The notes under the pieces: generated by a model
What the model was told of the DNA's origin: nothing
The model's database searches: none
What the model saw: only the letters and a program-made list of their open reading frames with translations
Program-made: the position numbers and the translations under genes
From: Pteria penguin
Lineage: Eukaryota; Mollusca; Bivalvia; Pterioida; Pteriidae
Length of the DNA: 64,000 nt
NCBI GenBank assembly: GCA_035048485.1
Contig: CM068584.1
Coordinates: forward strand, 58,219,739 to 58,283,738
Direction of reading: 5' to 3'
In this document: positions 44,330-54,822 of the stretch, one piece after another
Position numbering within the stretch: position 1 is the first letter of the stretch
Layout of the letters: every line of letters starts with the position of its first letter

Positions 44330-46765
44330 CTATTGAAAATATGCGTCCTGTCCTTCTGGACCGCAAAGATAATCTTTCACGTTTAATAAGTAACAGTGAG
44401 GCTGACATTAATTTTTGTGAAAAAAAACTTACAGATTTATTACATGTTTTTGGTCCTTTTTGTAGTAAGTCATTTACTATTTCAAACAAAACTGATAAAA
44501 GGAAAGCATCTTCGTCTATTGTAAACAAGCCTTGGTTTGATAATCACTGTAAATATTTATATAAAAGATACAAGTCTTCATAACATAATTTCAATTGCAA
44601 CAGAACACGGACAAGCAGACCTATTCTTGTTGAAAGCAGAATGTTGTATAAGAAATATGAAAGAATTTACATGCGCACTGAAGGAAATAAATTTGATCAT
44701 ATGCGCAAATGTAGTCCGAGGCACTTTTTTAGACTTTTTAAAAAGAGTAAAAATAATAGAACCAGTACTACTTTGTCGACTGCAGATTTTAAAAACCATT
44801 TTGAAAGTGTACATCTGTGTGATACAAATACCAATGTTAATCAACCCAGTGATACTATTAATGTTGTAGATTGCAACATCTAGGTTTAGATGTATTGAAG
44901 AAAGCTAATAATAAATCTGCAGGAATTGACAATATTTTAAATGAGTACTTTACAACTTTTAAAGATATATTTTTAACTTTGTTAACTCATTTATTCAATA
45001 AAATGTTTCAGTCTGGCAATTTTCCTGAAGGGTGGTCTAAAGGTGTAATCGTTCCTTTACATAAAAAGGGGATCATAATGCCCCTTATAATTACCGTGGC
45101 ACAACGCTAGTTAGTTGTTTGTCAAAATTATTTACATCTGTGTTGAATAACCGGCTTCTTAATTGGTCTGATAAATATAGTATTGTTTCTGACGCTCAGT
45201 TTGGCTTTAGGCTTGGTTATGGTACTATAGATGCCATTTTTGCATCAAGTTGTCTAGTTAACAAAACGCTGTCACAGAAAAAAAAAATTTTGTAATGTAG
45301 ATTACAGAAAAAGCATTTGACAGTGTAAACAGAAGTAAACTTTTTTTTTTCAAAATTGTGTAGACAAGGTATTAATGGGAAAATGTTAACTATTCTGAGA
45401 TCTATATATAATAATGTAAAATATTGCGTAAAATTACATTCACAGTTGTCTACCCTTTTCAGTATGTCTACCGGCTTAATGCATGGCGAGGGATTGTTTC
45501 CGATTTTATTTTCTCTGTATATAAATGACTTTGAAAATGAATTGATTAATAGTAATTGTGAATCTGTTGAACTGCGTGACATTGCTCTATTTTTACTTCT
45601 CTCTGCAGATGGCACTGTTTTATTTTCTGAGAGTATTGATGGTCTGCAGAATATGGTAAAATATGAAACATGAATGTAAATATTGATAAAACCAAAATTG
45701 TTGTATTCAGAAATGGTGGGCTCATTACAAATAATTGTAAATGGTTTTATGATGGTGAAGAGATTGAAGTTGTCAACAGTTTTTCTTGTCTGGGTTTAAA
45801 CTTTCTGTACAATGGAAAATTGACATAAGCACAAAATACTTTAGCCCTTCAAGGTCGAAAATGTATGTTTTATTTTTTAAATATTTGTAATTGAATGTTG
45901 AGTCAAAATTGCATGTTTTTGATGCATATGTTAAAAGTGTTTTATGTTATGGTAGTGAGGTATGGGGATTTATTCAGGGGAAAAATATTGAAAAAGTTCA
46001 AACTCAATTTTGTAAGAGAATTTTTAAATTAGAAAGACATGTTCCTAATTTTATGGTATATTCAGAACTGGGAAGGGTACCATTACAATTGTATAGAAAA
46101 CTTTGTGTTATAAAATATTGGTTTAAAATTTTAGACATAGAAAACTGTATTCTCAAAAGTTTATATTTGTATATGTTGAATAACATCAATGCTAACCAAA
46201 GTTAGTTAAGTAAAGCCAGAGATATGCTATAACAAATGGGTTTGGGGTATATTTGGATGGCAGTCTTCATATAGTAAAGATTTCTTTTTACATGCTTTTA
46301 AGACTAAATTGAATGATATTTTTATTCAAGAAATGACTGCATTCTTTGAAACGTCTCCTAAATGTAGATTGTATAAATACTTACCAGATACACAGTTCTT
46401 ACAATATTATCTTCGTAAATCATTACCTGATTCTTTCATATGAATACTGTCAAACTTCAGACTATCCAATCATGATTTTTATATATAAAGAGACAGATAT
46501 GCAAATGTAGACAGAGCTCTAAGAATTTGTGATAAATGTAGTTTAAATGAAATTGAAGATGATTTTCATTTCATTCTTGTCTGTCCAAAATACAATTATC
46601 TTAGAAATGTGTTTATAAAGCAGTATTTTTGGAGAAACCCGTCAATGTTCAAGCTCGTTTACTTACTATCTATAAAAAATAAAAGATCTTTATGTAACTT
46701 AGCAAACTATCTGATCAATGCTATGATTTTGAGAAGTTCTTGTTCTTACCTCCATATATACATTT
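44330..46765 (+). mobile_element. Dead non-LTR (LINE) retrotransposon, reverse transcriptase part
   Basis: Frames at 44341-44583, 44641-44883, 44871-45110, 45356-45673 and 45891-46205 together read as a LINE reverse transcriptase: KKANNKSAGIDNILNEYF, FPEGWSKGVIVPLHKKG, FGFRLGYGTIDAIF, ITEKAFDSVNRSKL-like residues, LMHGEGLFPILFSLYINDFE. The place of the catalytic YADD reads LLSADGTVLFSE. The C-terminal part shows YGSEVWGFIQGKNIEKVQTQ and, near 46500-46620, a Cys/His segment (ALRICDKCSLNEIEDDFHF, LVCPKY). No endonuclease domain is visible at the 5' end, so it is 5'-truncated. Many frameshifts. Family within LINEs cannot be fixed by eye. Confidence 0.85.
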
Positions 46766-46906
46766 AAAGTCCTATTTTTTATTATTATTATGTAATATCA
46801 TATATACTGATACTGTACTCTCTTATATATTATACTACATGTACTCACTATATATACTGTACTCACATTTATAATGTACTACTCACTATGTACATATGGT
46901 TTAATT

Positions 46907-46974
<68 letters not shown>

Positions 46975-46980
46975 TTGTAT
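46907..46980 (+). repeat. Compound microsatellite (AC)n(AT)n
   Basis: About 11 AC units are followed by about 20 AT units. Located just downstream of the LINE 3' end. Confidence 0.95.
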
Positions 46981-47350
46981 TATATACCATATGCTGATGA
47001 GCCATTAGGCTGCTGGTGCCGCATGAGCAGTTACAAGGGATCACGGAGTTTAACGTCTAAACAATAACGGACCTCATCAATACCTATGGTCAAGAAAAAC
47101 GTGCTTGCGTACATAGTGAGGACACTAAGCAGACAGACAGGTGATATTAATCATTGTTACCAATAAGCGCTAAAAACCACAAGATACAAGATTCTTGACA
47201 AACTAAACATTGTGCAGACACAAATTTGGATAAAATTGAACAAAACAAAACAAGGACAATTCTCTTTGAAGAAAGTAAACAAATGTAAATGCTATATAAA
47301 TTATGCATCTACTACGTGACTCATAGAGGAAGGTATTTCAACAAAGGATA
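46981..47350. other. No gene seen
   Basis: AT-rich spacer. The upstream part of the coiled-coil gene could begin here but no start or donor is convincing. Confidence 0.45.
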
Positions 47351-47961
47351 ATGATCGACGAATTGAGAACCAAGAACAGTGTTCTAAGTGAGAGGTTAAA
47401 AACATAGAAAGTGATAACCAGAAGCTTCTAAAAACTGCGACTCAATATAAAAAGTCTGAGGAATTACTGAGAAGTAATGAAAAGAAAAAGGGTGAAGCTC
47501 TCTGTTATAAACTTCTAGGAGAAATATTCTCCATAAATGAGTTGGAATCAAGAGGACAGGGACTTACAAGCAACAAAACCAACGATAGTCGTCCTATACT
47601 AGATAAAGCCAAAATTTCGACTATTAAAGGTATAGTAATTTTAAAAGAGTAAAACAGTTTTTGATTTCAATAGGTGAATATTTTGAAGAGTAACTATATG
47701 TTGCTTTAAACTCTGTTTGTTCATTAATATATTTTACATGTTCCAATTTTTGTTGTAGTAAACTCAAATGTATTGTATTTTGATTCATTCTGATTAAATT
47801 ATTTACATAGTGTATTTATTCAAATTTCAGACTATGTAGTAATATGGTGTAAGAAGAATTCATATAATCCACCATCTGAACCAACACTTAATGATGCCAT
47901 TACAGAGCGCATTAGTTATGCGAGGAAGCAACAGAAAAAGCAAATGACAAAAACATTTTAA
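47351..47961 (+). pseudogene. BEN-domain-like protein, two exons, one frameshift
   Basis: Exon 1 (47351-47629) starts MIDELRTKNSVLSERLK, then after a frameshift near 47405 continues ESDNQKLLKTATQYKKSEEL, a coiled coil, and YKLLGEIFSINELESRGQGL with RPILDKAKISTIK. The donor is AAAG|GTATAG. Exon 2 (47831-47961) starts after 'caaatttcag' with DYVVIWCKKN and ends ITERISYARKQQKKQ. The splice phases agree. The pattern 'LLxxIFsxxEL...G.G...R.xLDxxKxxxIKxYV' resembles a BEN domain, which binds DNA or chromatin partners. Domain call is by pattern only. Confidence 0.5.
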
Positions 47962-48059
47962 AAGTGACTTTTTATACCTCCAACAACTCTAATTAAAACT
48001 TATCATTTTATGCTAAAAAGTTCAATGATTTATCTTTCTATGCTGAGAAAGAGAGCGAA

Positions 48060-48360
48060 TTCCTGGCATATTTATTTCCAGGCGTGATATTAAACCAGGC
48101 GTAATTTTTTTTCCAGGCGTAACCATTTCCGTGTCTTCAATCTTGAGACGTAATTGATTTGGGAAATTCCGCCACCTGTTCCAGGCGTATTTTTTTCCCA
48201 GGCGGACTAATTTAAATAATCCGTCTCCCATTCCAGGTATTTTCCGCCTGGTTTACGCCTTGACTGCTATCATAAGTTAAAATAAGGAATCCGATATTAC
48301 GCCAGGAAAACAGTGGCAGTTACGCCTTATATGACGCCTGCTTTACGGGCGTGGAATTTC
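48060..48360. repeat. Cluster of CCAGGCG / CGCCTGG motifs
   Basis: The motif 'ccaggcg(t/g)' or its complement occurs about eight to ten times in 300 bp in both orientations, for example near 48079, 48096, 48112, 48180, 48198, 48245, 48301 and 48331. There is no coding frame. It may be a foldback repeat or a MITE. Confidence 0.6.
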
Positions 48361-49718
48361 GTACAGGTTCCGACAATGGATATTTCAAGATATCAGTTAT
48401 TTTATATATATAATGTCAAATTGTCAATAACAAGTTGGGAACACTCTCTAATATGAAAGACAGTCTTTGTTTTTCGGTACTGTTTCTCAAAAGCGGGAAT
48501 AAACAGTCTCGCGTTTCAGTAATTGCACGTGCGTTTGAGCATTATAACATCGTTGTCGGAGGAAATTCGGCTGTTCGCATCATGTCCAACACAGTGGTGA
48601 GTACAATGCACATAATACTTCACGTTCAGAACAGGAAAAATAAGTTTCATGAAGAATTAATTCACAATTGCATAGTTTTCTTTACATGCAAACGCCTGAA
48701 ACGCAATTCCTTCGTTTCAGTATGGAATTAAAACTGAAAACGACTTACATTTTAGTTTTCAACCCCGCTGCCACTTTATGTCATGACCCGGAAATGCATT
48801 ATCATCACTGTGACTTGTAATCTTGTTGATTAATTAATAAAATTTTACTGTACAAAGGTCGTCGTTGATATATTCAAATAGAGTTATCTGCTCTTGCTTT
48901 CACTATCGGTTTAAAGTATGAAAGACCAGCTTCGTGATACGTAAAATTTATGACTCAATAAATTACATATCGTTTTATTTTTTTATTTTTCATTTGTCTT
49001 TGAAGTAATAATAACTTAATTATTCAGTTGAAAACCAGTAAATCAGGTATCGTAACGAAGATCGCCGACCAATTTAGGAAGAATCCCCCTAAAAGCAAGA
49101 AAAAGGTAAACATTAACAAGGCGTTTAGCAGGAGAAAAACGACACTCCTAGCGAAGGTGAATTTAAAAATTTTCAAACAATGAACATACATATTGTATTT
49201 TGCTGGGGAGTAGGACACCTTAGAGGTGGTAAGGGTTTCCACACGAAATTAAGGTGTGTGGCTTTTCTTTATTTTTTTTGGGGGGGGGGGGGGGGCTGTA
49301 GAGTGTGTATGAATTATATATTTATTTTATAAATACTTGATTTTTATAGAATATATAATCCATATAATATTCCAAATCTCATAATAACAACTATTACATA
49401 TACAATAATTTGACGTTACAATAGCGTTATCGTCAATATACGCTCGCTACCTACTATTTCACAGGACATATGTTATCATTATGTTATTGCCTAATTGACT
49501 ATTTAAATTAATGTTACGTATTTTATGCTGTTTCACAATAAATCCGCCCTTTTCTATGCAAATAGGTAACAGGGCAAGAGGGTAACAGTAAACCCATTTC
49601 CCGAACACGTGACGAACTGTTACCCAAAGCGAAAGCGTTTTCGTGATAAAGCGCTCAAGTGACGTCGCAAAAGTAAATCCTTTGTTTACTTCCGGCATCT
49701 TGCCAGACCACCACATTA
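48361..49718. other. No firm gene
   Basis: A G run lies near 49281-49296. The region 49540-49718 on plus, with CACGTG at about 49606 and TGACGTCGC near 49660, looks promoter-like for the small frame at 49719. Confidence 0.4.
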
Positions 49719-49799
49719 TGTCGCGATTTGACAGTATCTCCGAGGAAGACATTCTTGATTTATTAAAGAAAAGGGACTCTATATTATTAACGCCATGCT
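49719..49799 (+). other. Possible first exon of a DUF3504/ZMYM-like protein
   Basis: ATG frame reads MSRFDSISEEDILDLLKKRD and stops at 49797-49799. The 'xRFxxISEEDxxDLLxxKDS' start is typical of invertebrate QRICH1/ZMYM-like proteins, whose C-terminal DUF3504 derives from Crypton recombinases. Only this start is present. The upstream E-box and CRE-like sites fit a promoter. Confidence 0.35.
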
Positions 49800-50089
49800 A
49801 ATTATTAACCACACAATGAATTGGGTAATAAACTTCGGCCTCGAGTAAGTTTCCCAGGTCTTCTCCACTACCTTGGGACAATAGTTTGACTGTTCCCAAA
49901 GTAGCCATGAAATAACTGTATAATATTATATAGTATATATCATATAACTTAACCTGCATGTCAAGGTTAATTGTTCTTTAACATAATGTTTACATATAAC
50001 TTGCATTAATTATTGGCTGTCCGCCAGTTCTTCCAGGAAGATGGTGACATTTGCGTTTTGCCTTCCCTTTAACTTTCCGCCACCTTGAT
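49800..50089. other. No gene seen
   Basis: AT-rich spacer without recognisable motif. Confidence 0.4.
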
Positions 50090-50402
50090 CTTAAAATATA
50101 ACTCCGTACTCCTTTTCTAATTTTGAAATTTCATCTTCTATTAAAGCAATTAAATTATCTTTGGTTAAATATTCGATGGCAAAATATGATTGTCTTTCCA
50201 AGTTATTGATATAGACCGGTTCAAATGTTTTTTCGTGGTGATATTTTTCTATTTTTTTTAATAAATTCCAAATACGAATGAAAGTTTTCATACATTTTGC
50301 AGAGAAATTTACGAGTTCTGTGTCTAATTCTAGACCACAAAAACTCATGGTTGCAGTTTCGCCGCCCGATTTTAAATATTCATCAAATCTTATGGATTGC
50401 CT
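50090..50402 (-). CDS. Terminal exon of an unknown gene
   Basis: An acceptor (tctatttgcag) opens a frame of about 102 codons to a stop at 50091-50093. It reads SIRFDEYLKSGGETATMSFC, then NFSAKCMKTFIRIWNLLKKI, RQSYFAIEYLTKDNLIALIE and KLEKEYGVIF. The sequence is helical, amphipathic and without internal stops, so it looks like real coding DNA. A candidate upstream exon at 50835-50925 (MSVTNDDGDYAYIVDLSEDI) lies beyond a SINE and a TA repeat, but the phases do not match. Family not recognised. Confidence 0.45.
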
Positions 50403-50477
50403 GCAAATAGATAAATAAAAATCTTCTAAACATGTATTTTAATAATTTTTTTTTCATGAAAACGACTTTAACAGGCC

Positions 50478-50718
50478 ATGAGGGGGCGGGGTGTTTAACG
50501 TCACACCATGAATATATCACGTATATGGTGACGGCATCTGCCTGAAGAGGGACATACAAATTTTGGCCTTTACAACGGAACTTCCCGAAGCTTTGATGGA
50601 TCTGTAACGTGCCATGCATACCACGACACGGGGCCTCGGTTTTTACTATCTCATCCAAAAGACAACACCGGCATGACCAGAGTGGGACTCGAAACCCGGC
50701 CTCCCGATCAGGGGTCCA
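50478..50718 (-). mobile_element. tRNA-derived SINE, 5'-truncated copy
   Basis: Same family as 11066-11342: 'gtgccatgcataccacgaca' and 'catatacgtgatatattcat' on the respective strands. The B box is altered (gggtttcgagtcc) and the A-box part is missing. Confidence 0.85.
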
Positions 50719-50759
50719 TACATACACATACATAGATGCATTTATACACATACATAAGG

Positions 50760-50761
<2 letters not shown>

Positions 50762-50820
<59 letters not shown>
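50762..50820. repeat. (TA)n microsatellite
   Basis: About 29 uninterrupted TA units. Confidence 0.97.
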
Positions 50821-50823
<3 letters not shown>

Positions 50824-51575
50824 CCGTAATTTTGTGAATGTCTTCGGACAGGTCTACTATATAGGCATAGTCACCGTCATCATTCGTGACGCTCATGGTG
50901 CGACTGAAATTTTCTTTTATCCTAAAAGACATATATAATAAAAGCCGATGCAGTAATTATAAAAATAACAACAATACAAAATATCATTATTAATGTAATT
51001 TTGTTGTCATTAAATCGTATTTGTTATTGAAAAAATAAATATTACTTGACACCATAAATATTTTATGATACAGGCATGCGATCTACACAAAGCGAGGGGG
51101 GGGGGGAGAGGTTAAAATTTGTTTGGGAATACATATGAATATAATTCCCAATCGGAGGTATACAGTACTTCTGTTTAATTCATTTACTTTACATGAATTA
51201 ATATAAATGTATAATAAACATTTTGTCCATTTTATACATGGATTATAAATCAAAATAAGAAGTGCATAAATAACATTGACAATAAACTTACAAAATGGAC
51301 TTAATTTATCATATGAATTATTTCCATGTGTTGGAAAAAGTATTTTATATACTTCATATTTACTTCTACATTTTATTTATTTATATTTTCATATTCTTTA
51401 TACTTGGTTAAACAATACTTCCTTTTGTGTTCATAAGTTTAACCCGCTTGATAAGTTTTGATTTAAGTTATTTTTCATGTATTTCTTCAACATACGTTCT
51501 CTTTTATTCTATTCTATTTTACTTTTTCATTATATTTTGTTTTGTTAATTTTATATTATTTTCCAAGGATTCTTA
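50821..51575. other. No firm gene
   Basis: Includes the low-confidence minus exon at 50835-50925 mentioned above and a G run near 51098. Otherwise AT-rich. Confidence 0.4.
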
Positions 51576-51576
51576 G

Positions 51577-51930
51577 ACAATTGCTCCATCTGTGCCCGAG
51601 ACCGAGTCCAAATCAAATTTGGAGGAATCTGATAGTGGCTTTCCTTCGCCCCAGCGACGAAGAAAGATTATGAAAGTAGAAAGAAGTACACAAACAACCG
51701 ATAGTAGCTTTACAGTTGTACAAGATGAGTCCCTTTGCCGAATATGCGGCGAAGGGAAGCTCAACACCAGAGCTTTATGGCTAGGTTGTGACAAATTAAT
51801 TCAACCACCAAGAGTAAAGTGTGAATATTGGGTTCACTGTAAATGCTTTGGTATCCAAGCACGCACTCAGACCGCTGTCAACAAAATAAAGTGGTTTGTC
51901 CACGTCATGATGTCCAATAAATGATATAAC
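51577..51930 (+). pseudogene. PHD-finger-like protein exon
   Basis: An acceptor (aaggattcttag) opens TIAPSVPETESKSNLEESDS, a basic patch (PQRRRKIMK), STQTTD, and then a zinc-binding pattern: CRICGEG, WLGCDK, KCEYWVHCKCFG, and WF at the end. The spacing fits a PHD finger (C4-H-C3). The last Cys pair is expected as 'WFCP'. It is present in the next frame (TGT CCA CGT CAT), so one base appears lost at about 51896. PHD fingers read histone tails. Its neighbours are other gene fragments, so it may be debris of a larger gene. Confidence 0.45.
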
Positions 51931-52879
51931 ACTTTTTATTTTCTAATTTTATACAGGGAGGGCTTTCCTTTAGTCAAGTGATGTCAAGATTTATTATAAT
52001 TGGCTAACATGAAATTTTGCAAATGCGCACAAGTTATCGGCACTGTAAGGAAAAGTTCCTTATTTACCTTATCCACTCGAACGACAAACGAACGTCCACG
52101 TGTCATCATCTGGCAACCCTGGTGGTAGAGGCTGCTTCGTGGCTTTGTTTTTTGTTTCTAAAACAAAATCACCACCTTCGCCCTCGCATGGATTTCCAGA
52201 TACACTGTAAGATTTGTGTTTTTCAATGAACGAATGGATTTCTGTCGGACTCTGAAGGCGAACAATCGTATCTCGTATGTATGTCTCCATGTAAAAAGAC
52301 ATGGGCAAAATTTTCTTTGCAGACATTTATTGCTTGTTATTACGCCGAACACCGGCCCCGAACACATGGAGGGCGAGACAGTAAGTAAAAACTGCCTCAA
52401 CCATAATTGAATATGTTGGGTCAGAGGATGGGATCCAACGGTAGTACCGATCGACAGAAGGCCTTCACTCCATACAATCGCGGACGTATGGCAAAACCAG
52501 CTCTGCATACATGGCATGAAGAAACATTTGCAGTATTTGCCAACTGTTGTGGTGAACTAGTAAACAAATTTTACATACATTAAAAGGTGACATTATCTAT
52601 ATTAGGAATCAATCTATTTGTTTATTTCTTGATTAGTATAGAAGAAAGGAACAATGTCATATTAGTTTTAATTGTGATTTTAAATAACGAACCTGATGCA
52701 CTCTTACATGCCAACAACGCTTTTGTCGACGTGTAGTCAAGACTTTTTGCAAGTTCCATGACCTCCCACAATAACCTAAAAAGTGCTTTGACCATATTGA
52801 TTTCATAAGTCCCAATCCTACAAAGAATACAAATATATTAGCATGTGATTGGAAAACAGTTTATTTTTCTGTTTTTGCA
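51931..52879. other. Mostly unassigned
   Basis: Contains the minus frame described next; outside it nothing is recognised. Confidence 0.4.
52069..52326 (-). CDS. Hypothetical protein with LPPGxPDDDTW motif
   Basis: An 85-codon minus frame: MSAKKILPMSFYMETYIRDT, then TEIHSFIEKHKSYSVSGNPC, and the end TKQPLPPGLPDDDTWTFVCR followed by SSG and a stop. The part 'ExKNxxxKxxLPPGxPDDxTWxxxCR' feels like a conserved block known from uncharacterised invertebrate proteins, but I cannot name it. The composition is not that of chance translation. Confidence 0.3.
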   Translation of the reverse strand: MSAKKILPMSFYMETYIRDTIVRLQSPTEIHSFIEKHKSYSVSGNPCEGEGGDFVLETKNKATKQPLPPGLPDDDTWTFVCRSSG

Positions 52880-53511
52880 GATCTGCTACACTCCCATTCC
52901 TATCACACGAGAATCCCGACTTACATGGTACATTTGGTGTCCAATTTTTAAAATTTCCGTCAGAGGCGTGTCCTTTCATCTGATTGTGATGGTGTTACTC
53001 TTCGTGATCTTATTCATTATTTTGTCATAGTGAGATCTATGCAAGTCACATTACCAGACGGAACACATGAAGAGGTTGTTTACAACCTTGACCCAAATAA
53101 GAGTGGAGTTGTTCAATTTAATTTGGAGTCAAGACATTATATCAGACGAAGTTTTTATTAGAGTCCACAAAGGACATGCATTAAAAAAACTAATAGTGGC
53201 ATTTTCCAGTACGTTGTTGTATTAAAAAGTATGTATGTTCTATATTTATTACCAAACAGCAAAATCAAATCCAGATGATCCTTCCAAATCGCTCGGTTGA
53301 ACAAGCGCAAGATGAAGGTGGCGTAACAAGGGATTGCTTGACTGAATTTTGGGAGGAGATATATGCGACGGGCACAGTTGGCAAGAACTGCAAGGTTCTC
53401 TTTCTTCGGCACGACTTTGGACATCAACAATGGGAAGCAGTTGGTAAAATCATTAATTTCCCTGTCTATATTGCAAGACCTTGTATGGAATACTGCATTG
53501 TAGGAGAATGG
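52880..53511 (+). pseudogene. HECT-like protein, 5' part, split by the DIRS element
   Basis: After an acceptor (ctgtttttgcag) several frames of one exon follow: SATLPFLSHENPDLHGTFGV; CDGVTLRDLIHYFVIVRSMQ and VTLPDGTHEEVVYNLDPNKS; EVFIRVHKGHALKKLIVAFS; EQAQDEGGVTRDCLTEFWEE and VLFLRHDFGHQQWEAVGKII. The 'EDxGGVTRDxLxEFWxxxY...FLRHDFxxxxWEAVGxI' block occurs in invertebrate and fish proteins annotated with C-terminal HECT-like regions (E3 ubiquitin ligase type). The exon breaks at about 53511 where the DIRS left end begins and resumes at 62708. At least three frameshifts. Confidence 0.55.
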
Positions 53512-53512
53512 G

Positions 53513-53680
53513 GGTTTTTTAATGTAAAACCCCTGTTTATGAGAAATTTATACTTACCAGCATCTATAACTATTTGCAATATACTCGAACTCCTACGGTC
53601 ATGTCCGAATAGTTTTCGTACGAATAGACTACATAGTCTACGCACGAGTTACCTTCCCTAAACATGCTCTTCAGTTTATA
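53513..53680 (+). repeat. DIRS inverted terminal repeat, left
   Basis: From 'tttatacttaccagcatcta' through 'cctaaacatgctcttcag' it is the reverse complement of 62560-62690. The outermost 35 bp differ between the two ends, as in DIRS elements. Confidence 0.92.
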
Positions 53681-53736
53681 TGAGGATAAAGAACCTCCTA
53701 TTACTAACAAACATTAGTGGGGAGGCGGGAAGGGTT

Positions 53737-53845
53737 ATGCTGGTAAGTATAAATTTCTCATAAACAGGGCTTTTACATTAAAAAACCCTCAGTTTATATC
53801 AAAATTTATACTTACCAGCATCTATAACTATTTGCAAAAGCCAGA
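53737..53845 (+). other. DIRS internal complementary region
   Basis: First half (to about 53788) complements the element's left tip; second half (from 'tcagtttatatc') complements its right tip. The junction of the halves corresponds to the circle junction. Confidence 0.85.
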
Positions 53846-53916
53846 ATTTTAAGCTTTACACCAGGAGGAGGGTAATGTTAAAAAATCTTTAAATAAAGAA
53901 ATAACACTCACCCAAT

Positions 53917-54822
53917 CTAGTGTCTTATATTTTGATTCTTTTTCCTCCTTTTTGCCCAATCCACAGTCTCTAGAAGAGATGCTCTAGCAAACTTATCTTC
54001 ATTCCACACCACATCTTTCATGTAAAAAGATGTAAATGTTGTTTCAGAAGCCCAGTGTGCTGCTTGCAAAATGTCTTTAATCGATGCACCGTTGAATAAT
54101 GCCCAAGAGGATGATAAACGTCTAGTATCATGGGCTCTCACATTTGATAGAGTTTGATTAGGCATGTTCTCATAAACAAAACGTATAAGAGACACAATCC
54201 ATCTTGATATTGTTGATTTTGCAGCTGCTTTATTTAAGCCCTTTTGATAAGTGATGAATAAATTGAGAACTTGTGATCTTGGAATCTTAGTTCTTTCAAT
54301 ATAGAGTTTTAAAGCCCTGCATGGACATAGGAGAAGATCCTCAGAGTCTGTTGCATAAGAACTAAAATCCGGAATAAAATAAGGTTTCCATGCCTTTCCA
54401 ATTCGTTGTGTTTTAGCGAGAAACTTTAAGTTAGGAAGTAATCTCACTCCATGCTTGTCAAATCTCATGTTTTCTTTATCAATCGATAAAGCATGTAATT
54501 CACTAACTCGAGAAGCTGTAGCAAGCGCAAGTAAAAATACTGTTTTCCAAGTTAGGTATTTTAATTCACAAGATGACATTGGCTCAAAAGGATAACAAGT
54601 TAAAGCCATGAGAACTGACGGCAAGTCCCAACTTGGAATTAGCGGCCTGACGCTAGGACTGCTATTAAATATTCCTTTAATAAGATTTGATAAAGTTTTA
54701 TCCTGACTTACAGAGAACTCGTGTTTTTCTTTATGTATTGATGCAATCGCAGATCTATATCCTGAAATAGTTGTTGCTTTTACATCCCTTTGTTCATGTA
54801 GATACACAAAAAAAGTCCGCAA
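53917..54822 (-). CDS. DIRS tyrosine recombinase
   Basis: About 300 codons of tyrosine recombinase, which inserts the circular DNA copy. The N-terminal SAM-like domain begins in the preceding frame (STRKLYDARLAIYRNWCD) and continues here (FVYLHEQRDVKATTISGYRS). Catalytic residues: Arg in ATASRVSELHAL (about residue 104), the HxxR box in RAHDTRRLSSSWALF (about 233-247), a Trp/His position in AAHWASETTF, and the Tyr nucleophile in FTSFYMKDVVW. All are present and the frame is unbroken to the stop. It overlaps the preceding frame; the switch lies in an A7/T7 run at about 54811, either an old frameshift or the element's own frameshift site. Confidence 0.9.
   Translation of the reverse strand: MRTFFVYLHEQRDVKATTISGYRSAIASIHKEKHEFSVSQDKTLSNLIKGIFNSSPSVRPLIPSWDLPSVLMALTCYPFEPMSSCELKYLTWKTVFLLALATASRVSELHALSIDKENMRFDKHGVRLLPNLKFLAKTQRIGKAWKPYFIPDFSSYATDSEDLLLCPCRALKLYIERTKIPRSQVLNLFITYQKGLNKAAAKSTISRWIVSLIRFVYENMPNQTLSNVRAHDTRRLSSSWALFNGASIKDILQAAHWASETTFTSFYMKDVVWNEDKFARASLLETVDWAKRRKKNQNIRH

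Noticed and set aside
49459..49752. 97-codon minus frame
   Set aside because: Antisense to the better-supported MSRFDSISEED start and its promoter-like region; hydrophobic composition looks accidental.
50609..50938. Open frame with a long Ile-Tyr run; similar one at 58678-58971
   Set aside because: Translation of (TA)n microsatellites.
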